Assembly (NCBI GenBank): GCA_016217585.1
Contig: JACRHQ010000045.1
Span: forward strand, 1 to 7,175
Reading direction: 5' to 3'
DNA from: Candidatus Omnitrophota bacterium
GTDB lineage: Bacteria > Omnitrophota > Gorgyraeia > Zapsychrales > Zapsychraceae
Length of the DNA: 7,175 nt
A program made the position numbers and the translations under genes. The notes beneath the pieces are model-generated. The model ran no database searches. It saw only the letters and a list, made by a program, of their open reading frames with translations, and was not told the DNA's origin. Numbering within the stretch: position 1 is the first letter of the stretch; every line of letters begins with the position of its first letter. This document shows positions 1 to 5,710 of the stretch, one piece after another.

Positions 1-334
1 AAAAAATAACCGGTGTCGCCAAAACCAGTTGCAGCCGGACGGAAACGGAGTAAGGGATGAATTCCGGCTGGAACAGCGGGACCATTTCCTTGAGCGCCAG
101 AAAGACGACGGGGATTCCCAAAACCAGTCCCGTCCAGAACTTGCGGGACAGTTCCCGGATTTCTTTTTGTTCCGCGCTGTCTTGCGGGCCGGCCTCTTTC
201 GGCTCCAGGGCCATGCCGCACGTCGGGCAATCGCCGGGTCCCTGTCGCTCAACCTCGGGATGCATGGGGCAGGTGTAGACGGCGGGAACGTCTCTTGGGG
301 GCGCTTGATGCTGATGCGCCGTTACGCTGGGCAT
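1..334 (-). CDS. Heavy-metal (probably copper) translocating P-type ATPase, N-terminal fragment
   Basis: The first 111 codons of a gene that runs off the window start, so there is no stop codon. Residues 20-45 read YTCPMHPEV, then PGDCPTCGMALEP, the heavy-metal-binding domain (two Cys-rich half-motifs) found at the N-terminus of many P1B-type ATPases and some efflux proteins. After a short charged linker (about 46-65), residues 66-88 form a hydrophobic segment and a second begins near residue 98, as expected for the first two membrane helices. The family exports metal ions, mostly Cu(I), across the inner membrane using ATP. The catalytic DKTG, CPC and ATP-binding motifs lie outside the window, so metal specificity is inferred. 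The ATG at 334 follows GGAG with 6-nt spacing and lies 20 nt after the GNAT gene stop, so it is probably co-transcribed. The same domain also occurs in CusB-like proteins, but the two early hydrophobic segments favour the ATPase. Confidence 0.85.
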   Translation of the reverse strand, partial: MPSVTAHQHQAPPRDVPAVYTCPMHPEVERQGPGDCPTCGMALEPKEAGPQDSAEQKEIRELSRKFWTGLVLGIPVVFLALKEMVPLFQPEFIPYSVSVRLQLVLATPVIF

Positions 335-354
335 TTTATTCTCCATTCACGGCG

Positions 355-1020
355 TTATCCGTCCAGCCGTTTGCCGTAGATATAGATAGGAACATCTTTA
401 TGCAGGACATGGCGCAAATAGGACCTTTTGCCGGTAAACAGGAGCTGGAATCCCTGCCGGGCGAAGAACCGCCCCGTCCTCCCGGACATCGTCGCCAGGG
501 ACACCGCCTTGACGTTGTTTTGGCGCAAGTAGGCGCAATAAGCGTCGACCAGCCGCCGGCCGAGGCCGGAGCCGCGGTATCCGGTTTCGATGTTCAGATG
601 CATGACAGCCGGATAATCCCGCAGACAAGAAGCGGGCGCGCCGAATTCTCCTTTAAAAAGGTTGGCTAAAAAACGCGCCAGGAAAACCAGGTTCTTTTTT
701 TTGCAGAAAACTCCCGTCGCAAGCGCCCGGACGAATAACGGCAAGGCGATGCGCCTGCGAAAAACGGTATTGACCCGGCGGGCGTCTTTGGCCCCGGTCA
801 GATACCCGACGACCCGGTCGCCGTCCACGGCCACAAAACACGATTCGGGTTCGTAGCCGGTGAAATACCCGCTGACCGCCTGCGCGAAGACATCATCTCC
901 GTCGAAGAAGATGCCGCACGGCTCGCCCATCAGGGCCGTCGCGCACGTCAGCCGGTGCACGGCGGCCCTGTCCCGGGGCTGATATTTCCGGATCACAACG
1001 TTAGTTTGCGGCGATGGCAT
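355..1020 (-). CDS. GNAT-family N-acetyltransferase
   Basis: A 221-residue cytoplasmic protein. Acetyl-CoA-binding motif A is clear at about 140-160: beta-strand VMHLNIETGYRG followed by the pyrophosphate loop RGSGLG (149-154) and helix RRLVDAY. The C-terminal half (174-206) has the SLATMSGRTGRFFARQGF pattern, where the GNAT fold places its substrate-side strands and the conserved F-Y--xGF element. It presumably transfers acetyl from acetyl-CoA to an amine; the substrate cannot be read from sequence. An in-frame ATG lies upstream at 1032, but GAGGAG sits 4 nt before the ATG at 1020 whereas the upstream ATG has purines directly adjoining it, so 1020 is preferred. The start overlaps the end of the PIG-L deacetylase gene by 20 nt, indicating translational coupling. 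The stretch at 81-125 (many R, K and F) is longer than in minimal GNATs. Confidence 0.88.
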   Translation of the reverse strand: MPSPQTNVVIRKYQPRDRAAVHRLTCATALMGEPCGIFFDGDDVFAQAVSGYFTGYEPESCFVAVDGDRVVGYLTGAKDARRVNTVFRRRIALPLFVRALATGVFCKKKNLVFLARFLANLFKGEFGAPASCLRDYPAVMHLNIETGYRGSGLGRRLVDAYCAYLRQNNVKAVSLATMSGRTGRFFARQGFQLLFTGKRSYLRHVLHKDVPIYIYGKRLDG

Positions 1021-2443
1021 GGATCTCCTCATCCCTCTTGAATCCTGCCGGTTTCAGGATCCGCCAGGCGGTCGTATCCTGCGTCAGCCCGTGGCTGCGG
1101 CCGGACGCGCTGCTGAGGATATAATCCGGATTCCCCAGCGCCGACAGCGGGACCTCTACTTCAACCATTTTATCCCCGAACTTCGCCTTCAACTCCTTCC
1201 TGTGGATGTGATGCCGTTTGTCATAAACGACACACAGCGAAGGCCAGCGCAGATGGACACGGACCTTGGGCATCCGGCCGAAATCAACACCCTTTTTATA
1301 ACCGAACAGATAAAGGTCCGTCCCGAAGATCTCGCTTTTCCAGTTCCTTAACCTGACCCGAACATATAAAAACCCGTCCTTTTGCGCGTAGGCGACCGAA
1401 TCGATGTGCTGGTTCTGCGGCTGGTCTTCATCGACGACATGCCCCTCGATAGGCATTTGGCTTTCAATGTCTTCCCAGACGATATCGCTGCCGTCGCGAT
1501 CAGGCAGGGCAATAACCGGATATGTGCCGAATAACTCATTATGGCGGACGAAAGTATACAGGTACGGAGGGTTATAGGCGATCTGGCTTTCAAACAGCGA
1601 AATGGCCCCATGCTTTTTCACGATTTCTTCCTCGCTTAAATTCATTTTCTGCCAGACGATCCGCGACCGCGCGAAACTCTCCGGCGGTTCCATGGCCAGT
1701 TCAGGATGAAATCCCCGCGGCAAGGGCCAACGCGGCACGTGGATAAGAAACGGAAAGACCTCCGGCGCCGGGATCACGCCCTCCAGGTCCCAGAGCGCCA
1801 CCTGCAAAAATAAATTCGCGGCGCGGTGGTCCACGTTCGTATCGGAGGGGAGTGTCACAAAAATTTTCGTGGGTTGAAACGTCTTGAGGATGGTCTTGAA
1901 ATCATTGAGGATGCTTTCTCCCTTGTAAGGCGCGCCGTACGACGGACTTTCGGGATAAGGGACGCTTTTCACGCGGGTCATCAGGCTCCGGAAAGGCTTT
2001 TCCCCTCCCCAATAGTTACGGAACATGGACATAGTGCCGAAGTCCGGATAACCCAAAAAAACCAGGTTCGCCTCCGGAATTCCGAGGCTCTTCATCGCCA
2101 GAACCGCTTCCTTACGGCGCACCCCGCCCATGTGGAGGAACTCGGTACTGCGGAACGTCAGCCTTCTTTCATAGACGATAAAGGCCAGCTCGTTGCTGTC
2201 GCCGTTAGTAAGCCAGGCAACGTGGACATCGGCGCCGCTGTTCACGGCCCTTTGGATAACGCCGCCGGTGCCGAGGGTTTCATCGTCGGGATGAGGCGCC
2301 ACAATCAAGACCCGGTCATGGGAGGTAAACTCGGGAAGTGGATTGGCCGTATCCTGCGCCCACGCAGGACCGTTTCCGGCCGCCATCCATACGCAAAATA
2401 TCAACGCGGCAATACGCTTTATCGTCACACCTGTATCCCACAT
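1001..2443 (-). CDS. Exported PIG-L family (LmbE-like) zinc deacetylase with extra C-terminal domain
   Basis: A 480-residue protein. Residues 1-30 form a signal peptide: KR, a hydrophobic core at about 11-23 and an AWA|Q cleavage site, so the enzyme acts outside the cytoplasm. Residues 45-62 carry the family signature APHPDDETLGTGG: by analogy with MshB, His51 and Asp54 bind zinc and Asp53 is the general base. The DH at 205-206 supplies the third zinc ligand. PIG-L enzymes remove acetyl groups from N-acetylglucosaminyl conjugates; the substrate here is unknown. Residues about 320-475 lie beyond the usual 220-280-residue catalytic domain and are rich in predicted beta strands (FLYVRVRLRNW, LYLFGYKKG, VRVHLRW, VEVEVPLSAL), resembling CBM9/DOMON-like binding modules. 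A GTG at 2428 preceded by GGGA with 7-nt spacing is a credible alternative start (475 residues) and gives a more compact signal peptide; the ATG at 2443 has no visible ribosome binding site. Confidence 0.9.
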   Translation of the reverse strand: MWDTGVTIKRIAALIFCVWMAAGNGPAWAQDTANPLPEFTSHDRVLIVAPHPDDETLGTGGVIQRAVNSGADVHVAWLTNGDSNELAFIVYERRLTFRSTEFLHMGGVRRKEAVLAMKSLGIPEANLVFLGYPDFGTMSMFRNYWGGEKPFRSLMTRVKSVPYPESPSYGAPYKGESILNDFKTILKTFQPTKIFVTLPSDTNVDHRAANLFLQVALWDLEGVIPAPEVFPFLIHVPRWPLPRGFHPELAMEPPESFARSRIVWQKMNLSEEEIVKKHGAISLFESQIAYNPPYLYTFVRHNELFGTYPVIALPDRDGSDIVWEDIESQMPIEGHVVDEDQPQNQHIDSVAYAQKDGFLYVRVRLRNWKSEIFGTDLYLFGYKKGVDFGRMPKVRVHLRWPSLCVVYDKRHHIHRKELKAKFGDKMVEVEVPLSALGNPDYILSSASGRSHGLTQDTTAWRILKPAGFKRDEEIHAIAAN

Positions 2444-2456
2444 GGAAGAGAAAATA

Positions 2457-2491
2457 AATCAAGGGACAAGCATTGTAGCCGTCCCTTGATT
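2457..2491 (-). terminator. Hairpin between ybaK-like and PIG-L genes, probable intrinsic terminator or leader hairpin
   Basis: A perfect 11-bp inverted repeat (AATCAAGGGAC at 2457-2467 and its complement at 2481-2491) with a 13-nt loop. On the minus strand it begins about 24 nt after the ybaK-like stop and is followed by TTATTTTCTCTT, a loose U-rich tail. That fits an intrinsic terminator. It also lies 14 nt upstream of the PIG-L ATG, so it would sit in that gene's leader if transcription starts from the TATAAT at 2514-2519. Only half the stem is G/C and the tail is interrupted, so termination may be partial. Confidence 0.55.
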
Positions 2492-2513
2492 CTTATCGGC
2501 CAACTTCGGTTGT

Positions 2514-2541
2514 ATTATACCCCGGAATACACGGCCGTTAA
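2514..2541 (-). promoter_or_regulatory. Possible promoter for the PIG-L/GNAT/ATPase genes
   Basis: On the minus strand a perfect -10 hexamer TATAAT (2519-2514) overlaps the stop codon of the ybaK-like gene. Sixteen bases upstream is TTAACG (2541-2536), matching 4 of 6 bases of the -35 consensus. A transcript would start near 2507 and carry the 2457-2491 hairpin in its leader. The A/T-rich stop context makes a chance match plausible. Confidence 0.35.
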
Positions 2542-3000
2542 ATCAAAAACCTTCGGTTTGACAAGCCGCTCAAAGTCCCGGTACTTCATCCTGATCAACT
2601 CGCGGTGGTTGCCGGCGTTAAAGGCGATCTCCTCGTCTGCGCTGAGTTTCCTGGCGACATAGACCGGGAGATGATAAAGGCCGCCGAACGGCGGCATCGC
2701 GCCGATCTCGCAGTCCGGGAACATATCCCCGAATTCATCTTCCGTAGCCAGTTCCACAGACTCAACGCCGATCAGTTCTTTGAGGTGAACAAGATCGACC
2801 TTGTATGAAGCGGGGAGGACCACCATCGCCATCCTGCCGTCTTCACCGTCCACCTTGACAATGACCGTCTTGGCGATTTCCTTGCCGGGGATATGCGCGG
2901 ATTGCGCGACACCCTGGGCCGTGTACGCCGTTGTATGGCCGATCACTTCGTACTTGATTTTGTTGTCCTCCAGGTACCTTTTTAACTTGGCTATGGGCAT
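2515..3000 (-). CDS. YbaK/EbsC family protein (aminoacyl-tRNA deacylase-like)
   Basis: A 161-residue single-domain protein of the YbaK/ProRS editing-domain superfamily. Its members hydrolyse mischarged tRNAs such as Cys-tRNA(Pro) or Ala-tRNA(Pro) in the cytoplasm. Diagnostic features are the HTTAYTAQGVA segment (22-32), GKEIAKTVIVK (39-49) with the conserved lysine at 44, and the glycine/proline loop GAMPPFG (100-106). Length matches the family's usual 150-170 residues. Which tRNA it edits cannot be told. The start is the ATG at 3000, preceded by GAGGAGG with 5-6-nt spacing. The reading frame stays open upstream to a GTG at 3123, but that extension translates mini-palindromes and an Hsp20-like scrap and its GTG has no properly spaced ribosome binding site. 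It follows the DUF2934 gene by 130 nt and a hairpin lies just downstream. Confidence 0.88.
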   Translation of the reverse strand: MPIAKLKRYLEDNKIKYEVIGHTTAYTAQGVAQSAHIPGKEIAKTVIVKVDGEDGRMAMVVLPASYKVDLVHLKELIGVESVELATEDEFGDMFPDCEIGAMPPFGGLYHLPVYVARKLSADEEIAFNAGNHRELIRMKYRDFERLVKPKVFDLTAVYSGV

Positions 3001-3021
3001 CTCACCCTCCTCGCGCTCTTG

Positions 3022-3051
3022 CCCGCCGGAGGCGGGTCCGCCGCTGGCGGA
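3022..3051. repeat. Two adjacent mini-palindromes (CCGCC/GGCGG type)
   Basis: Two back-to-back 6-bp stems with 3-nt loops: CCCGCC-GGA-GGCGGG (3022-3036) and TCCGCC-GCT-GGCGGA (3037-3051). They lie just upstream of the ribosome binding site of the YbaK-like gene. The same core with a 4-nt loop recurs at 3875-3890 inside the REP-like element, suggesting a dispersed family. In RNA they would form two stacked G/C hairpins in the leader of the YbaK-like gene. Confidence 0.65.
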
Positions 3052-3150
3052 AAACCGTTTTCCCGAGCGTCTCTTTTCCGATTCTTTTTTCTCTCCCCTG
3101 ATGGTCAGGACATCATTTTGCACCTCCCGTCTATTGACCCGAGATCATTT
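3052..3150 (-). pseudogene. Probable relic of a small heat shock protein (Hsp20) gene
   Basis: Reading the minus strand in the frame that later becomes the YbaK-like protein, the codons from about 3132 to 3060 spell EVQNDVLTIRGEKKESEKRR. This closely matches the conserved alpha-crystallin-domain segment of bacterial Hsp20 proteins, usually EVxxDVLTIRGEKKEE. Upstream the frame closes at a TGA within about ten codons, and downstream the similarity stops where the CCGCC/GGCGG mini-palindromes begin. Only about 20-25 of the roughly 140 residues of a normal Hsp20 remain, with no start region and no C-terminal IxI motif. I infer a decayed or deleted hsp20 gene between the DUF2934 and YbaK-like genes. 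Chance similarity cannot be excluded over so short a stretch. Confidence 0.45.
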
Positions 3151-3343
3151 CCTGCTCCACGATTCTTTCGGCCTCGAACCAGTCCTGCCAATCGCACCCG
3201 TGCCGACAACCCCTTTTCTCATAAAGCTCATACGCCTTTTTCTCCACCCTCTGGGCATAAATCTGATCATTCACAGACCTTCCCGCCGCCGGTCTGGGGC
3301 CCCCTCTGATCAACGTGCTGATCCTGCTGGTTGCTGTTTTCAT
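3131..3343 (-). CDS. DUF2934 domain small protein
   Basis: A 70-residue soluble protein. Residues about 32-66 (RVEKKAYELYEKRG, then CDWQDWFEAERIV) match the DUF2934 pattern: an AYELYE-type helix, a glycine turn, then a D-W-x-x-A/W-E helix. The family is small and its function unknown; members often occur near stress or chaperone genes. The N-terminal 28 residues are basic and low in complexity, probably disordered. The two cysteines at 46 and 50 are not a family feature I recognise. The ATG at 3343 has an excellent AAAGGAGG Shine-Dalgarno sequence that overlaps the stop of the upstream receiver gene, so the two are surely co-transcribed and probably translationally coupled. Confidence 0.8.
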   Translation of the reverse strand: MKTATSRISTLIRGGPRPAAGRSVNDQIYAQRVEKKAYELYEKRGCRHGCDWQDWFEAERIVEQEMISGQ

Positions 3344-3355
3344 GTTTTCCTCCTT

Positions 3356-3721
3356 TCAAGTTAAAAATCTGCGTAAAAGCGGGATAAGTCCGTCCGCAAT
3401 CCCGTCTTTCCACACGAAAGCCTCCACTTCTTTACTGAGAAATTCCCGGTACCTGTTTTCCTTGAACAGCGACATCGTAAAAATGTGACACGCCGGCGCG
3501 CATTGCTTGATTTGCTGCACCGCCTCTATCCCTTCCATCCGGGGCAGGTGGATGTCAACCAGGGCTATCTGGGGATTCTTTTTCCTGGCCGCTTCAACGC
3601 CCGCCTCCCCCGTTGACGCCTCCGTAATCTCGGTATTTTTAAATTGCCTCGCGATAAAGGACCGCAACGTCTTTCTGAATTCCCTGTGATCGTCCACGAT
3701 GAGGATTTTTTTAGTTGCCAT
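3356..3721 (-). CDS. Stand-alone response regulator receiver protein
   Basis: A 121-residue protein consisting only of a receiver domain, with no output domain. The acidic pocket is IVDDH (Asp10, Asp11), the phospho-acceptor is Asp56 in LVDIHLPRMEG, the switch Thr/Ser is Thr82 or Ser84 in FTMSLF, and the conserved lysine is Lys105 in VWKDG. The LVDIHLP and switch-region wording resemble the receivers of NarL/FixJ regulators more than CheY. The region around the switch residue is one residue out of the usual spacing to the lysine. It may act as a phosphate sink, a protein-binding switch or an intermediate for the neighbouring kinase; which is unknown. The ATG at 3721 is preferred because MATKKILIVDD is a typical receiver start. 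The upstream purine run GGGGGTGG gives modest support. The frame is open for 20 more codons to a TTG but without family similarity. Confidence 0.85.
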   Translation of the reverse strand: MATKKILIVDDHREFRKTLRSFIARQFKNTEITEASTGEAGVEAARKKNPQIALVDIHLPRMEGIEAVQQIKQCAPACHIFTMSLFKENRYREFLSKEVEAFVWKDGIADGLIPLLRRFLT

Positions 3722-3823
3722 AGCGTCCACCCCCAAGCCTCTTCTTGCGCCCACTCTCCATCCCGGATTATCTTTTATCAAATTTTCAGAAAATAAGATA
3801 TGGGCTCTTACGCGCCTGAAACC

Positions 3824-3837
3824 AGGTAGAACTACCT
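3824..3837. promoter_or_regulatory. 14-bp palindrome, candidate regulator binding site
   Basis: AGGTAG-AA-CTACCT, two perfect 6-bp half-sites with a 2-bp centre, lies about 105 bp upstream of the stand-alone receiver gene and downstream of the NarL-type regulator gene. Dimeric LuxR/NarL-type regulators commonly bind short inverted repeats of this sort. No clear -35/-10 pair was found nearby. The site is inferred from symmetry and position only. Confidence 0.35.
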
Positions 3838-3861
3838 ACACCTCAAGGGAATGAAACCGGG

Positions 3862-3925
3862 CCCTTCGACGCGGCCCGCCTAAAGGCGGGCCTTGCTCAG
3901 GGCCGGTGGTGAGCCTGTCGAACCA
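3862..3925. repeat. Composite REP-like palindromic element
   Basis: An intergenic element right after the NarL-type regulator stop. The outer arms are TTCGAC (3865-3870) and GTCGAA (3917-3922). Inside them are GCTCA (3895-3899) and TGAGC (3910-3914). The wording (CCTTCGAC, GCTCAGG, GTGAGCCTGTCGAACC) is that of dispersed repeats I recall from many environmental bacterial genomes. Nested in the left half is a perfect 8-bp stem with a TAAA loop (3873-3892), whose CCCGCC/GGCGGG core matches the mini-palindromes at 3022-3051. It may protect the 3' end of the kinase/regulator mRNA; there is no T-tract, so it is not a standard terminator. Confidence 0.65.
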
Positions 3926-4573
3926 CTAGGTGAGTCCTTTGGCGATGGCGTACTTCACGAGGGAGGCCGTATCTTTAAGTCCGAGCTTGTCGGTAAGGTT
4001 GGCCCGATGGTGTTCAACGGTGCGCACGCTGATGTCCAGTTTCCCGGCGATATTCTTGTTCGCCTTGCCCTGGGCGATCATCGCCAGGATTTGTTTTTCG
4101 CGTTTCGTCAGTATTTCCAGGGAGGGCATCCCTCCCCCGTCGAGAGAACGGACCTCCCTGTCCACCAAAACTTTGGTAACGGAAGAAGAGACGTATCTTT
4201 TTCCTTTTAATATGGTCTTTATCGCCAGGGGCAGCTGTTCCGGCGCGTCGTCCTTGACCATATAACCCAGGGCGCCGGCGGACATCAACTCATGAAAATG
4301 ATGATAATCTTTCATCATCGACAGGATGAGGATTTTGACGCGGGGATATTCCCGGCGGATTTTTCTGACCGCGGCAAGACCGTCCATCTCCGGCATGGAA
4401 ATATCGGCGACAACAAGGTCGCATTTTTTAGCCGACAGGAGTTCCAGCAGCCGCCCGCCGTCCCCGGCCTCACCGACAACGGTCCAAGCGGGGTCTTTAT
4501 GGATCAGTTCTTTGATGCCCACCCTGACCAGCGGGTGATCGTCCGCGATGATAATCTTAACTAGTTTTGGCAC
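3926..4573 (-). CDS. NarL/FixJ-family response regulator
   Basis: A 215-residue DNA-binding regulator. The receiver domain (about 4-122) has Asp11 and Asp12, phospho-acceptor Asp57 in VVADISMPEMDG, Ser85 and Lys107 (VKDD). After a linker (about 123-150), residues 155-213 form a LuxR-type helix-turn-helix beginning LTKREKQILAMIAQGKANK, with recognition helix around SVRTVEHHRANLTDKLG. Length and layout are standard. Phosphorylated by the kinase encoded just upstream, it should dimerise and regulate promoters. The GTG at 4573 is chosen because AAGGA lies 8 nt before it and MPKLVKIIIADDH is a normal receiver start. It overlaps the kinase gene end by 17 nt. A GTG further upstream at 4603 only adds translated kinase tail. 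A REP-like element begins right at its stop. Confidence 0.93.
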   Translation of the reverse strand: MPKLVKIIIADDHPLVRVGIKELIHKDPAWTVVGEAGDGGRLLELLSAKKCDLVVADISMPEMDGLAAVRKIRREYPRVKILILSMMKDYHHFHELMSAGALGYMVKDDAPEQLPLAIKTILKGKRYVSSSVTKVLVDREVRSLDGGGMPSLEILTKREKQILAMIAQGKANKNIAGKLDISVRTVEHHRANLTDKLGLKDTASLVKYAIAKGLT

Positions 4574-5639
4574 TCTGTTTTTCCTTGGCCGGCACGGCAA
4601 CACGGATTTGGGTCCCGGCGCCCGCGGAAGACCTGATCTGCAAACTGCCGCCGGCCAGGTGGGCGCGTTCCCTCATCAGGGAAAGCCCCAGCCCCTGGCG
4701 CGCCTTCCCCGGCTCTTTCCAGTCAAACCCCTTCCCGTCGTCCTGGACGGCCAGACAGACCTTCCCGTTTTTGTAATGGATACGGATAACGACATTTTGG
4801 GCCTGGGCGTGCTTGACAATATTGGTCAGGGCCTCCTGGACGATGCGATAAAAAATGATATCGATGGCTTCGAAATCGACGTTCTTCAAATTCCGGTGGA
4901 TGAGTTTAACCGAAGGCTGTCCGTCGGGACAGATGCTCGCGGCCAGATCCTTGATGGCCTTCGGCAGGCCGGCATATTTTAAATGCGGCGGGGCCAGTTC
5001 ATGCGACAGGTCCCTCGCCTTTTCGATGATGTCGCCGATCCTGGTCTTTAACCCTTCGCAGAGTTCTTTAAGTCCGGGGGATTTTTCCGTCAGCCCCATA
5101 GTATGGTTGACCAGAAAGAGCTTCAACGCGATCAGCATCTGGCCGAAATCGTCATGGATCGTCCGGGAGATCCGGTTACGTTCGTCTTCCTGGGCCAGGA
5201 TGATGCGCCGGGGCAGCTCCCTGACCGCCTCTTCCATTTTCTTTTTTTCGGTGATCTCAAAGCAGATCGCCATATACCGGAACGGTTTCCCCCGGCCGTC
5301 TAAAAGCGGGATAACGGTCGTATCCACCCAGTACAGCGAACCGTCCCTGGCCCGGTTGCGGATCTCTGCGCGCCAGACGGATCCGGCGGTAATCGTCCTC
5401 CATAAATCGCGGAAAAATTCTTTCGGGTGGTAACCGGAGTTGATCATGCGGTGGTCCTGTCCGAGCAACCCCTCCCTGGGATATTTCGAGATCCGGCAGA
5501 ATTTGTCGTTGGCAAAGATGATCCTGCCCCTGACATCCGTCATGGCGAGGATGGCGGCTTCGTCCAGGGCGTGTTGCCAATCGGAGAACCGGACCGACTG
5601 GAGGGCGTCCTTAACTTGTTCCTGGACAGAAGGATTCAT
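4557..5639 (-). CDS. PAS domain histidine kinase, HisKA_3 (NarX/DegS-like) type
   Basis: A 360-residue soluble sensor kinase with no signal peptide or membrane helix. A PAS domain spans about 22-132 (DVRGRIIFANDKFC, then WRAEIRNRARDGSLYWVDTTVIPL, ending FEITEKK). The HisKA_3 dimerisation domain starts near 145 and carries phospho-acceptor His162 in RNRISRTIHDDFGQ. The HATPase domain (about 258-350) shows the N-box EALTNIVKH with Asn273, DDGKGFD at 300-306 and GLGLS at 316-320. The PAS ligand is unknown; no heme or FAD residues can be assigned with confidence. The kinase should phosphorylate the NarL-type regulator whose gene overlaps its 3' end. The ATG at 5639 is preceded by GGGAG with 7-nt spacing and lies about 25 nt after a predicted transcription start. 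An in-frame TTG at 5666 lacks such support and lies about at the predicted start. Confidence 0.93.
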   Translation of the reverse strand: MNPSVQEQVKDALQSVRFSDWQHALDEAAILAMTDVRGRIIFANDKFCRISKYPREGLLGQDHRMINSGYHPKEFFRDLWRTITAGSVWRAEIRNRARDGSLYWVDTTVIPLLDGRGKPFRYMAICFEITEKKKMEEAVRELPRRIILAQEDERNRISRTIHDDFGQMLIALKLFLVNHTMGLTEKSPGLKELCEGLKTRIGDIIEKARDLSHELAPPHLKYAGLPKAIKDLAASICPDGQPSVKLIHRNLKNVDFEAIDIIFYRIVQEALTNIVKHAQAQNVVIRIHYKNGKVCLAVQDDGKGFDWKEPGKARQGLGLSLMRERAHLAGGSLQIRSSAGAGTQIRVAVPAKEKQSAKTS

Positions 5640-5670
5640 GCGATGTCTCCCATGGCCGATGAACAATGTT

Positions 5671-5699
5671 ATTATACCGTTTCAGCCAAGAGAACACAA
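5671..5699 (-). promoter_or_regulatory. Sigma-70-type promoter of the kinase/regulator operon
   Basis: On the minus strand, TTGTGT (5699-5694) and a perfect TATAAT (5676-5671) are separated by exactly 17 bp. Transcription would begin near 5664 and give a leader of about 25 nt before the kinase ATG at 5639, which contains the GGGAG ribosome binding site. The -35 box matches only the TTG half, the kind of promoter often helped by an activator; a twin palindrome sits immediately upstream. Confidence 0.7.
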
Positions 5700-5710
5700 G
5701 GAAAGCCTCG

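Noticed and set aside
2498..2513. CAAC-TTCG-GTTG mini-hairpin
   Set aside because: The stem is only 4 bp and the UUCG-type loop exists only on the strand that is not transcribed here, so it is most likely chance.
1826..2662. Long open frame on the plus strand
   Set aside because: It is antisense to the PIG-L gene, crosses the intergenic hairpin, has no recognisable domain, and its composition fits a shadow of a G+C-rich gene.
3001..3123. N-terminal extension giving a 202-residue YbaK-like protein
   Set aside because: The extension translates the palindromes and the Hsp20-like scrap. GTG 3123 lacks a properly spaced ribosome binding site, while ATG 3000 has GAGGAGG and matches the usual family length.
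3767..3795. GATAAT as a -10 box for the receiver gene
   Set aside because: No -35-like hexamer occurs at 16-18 bp spacing (TATTTT or TTATTT only), so I cannot support a promoter there.
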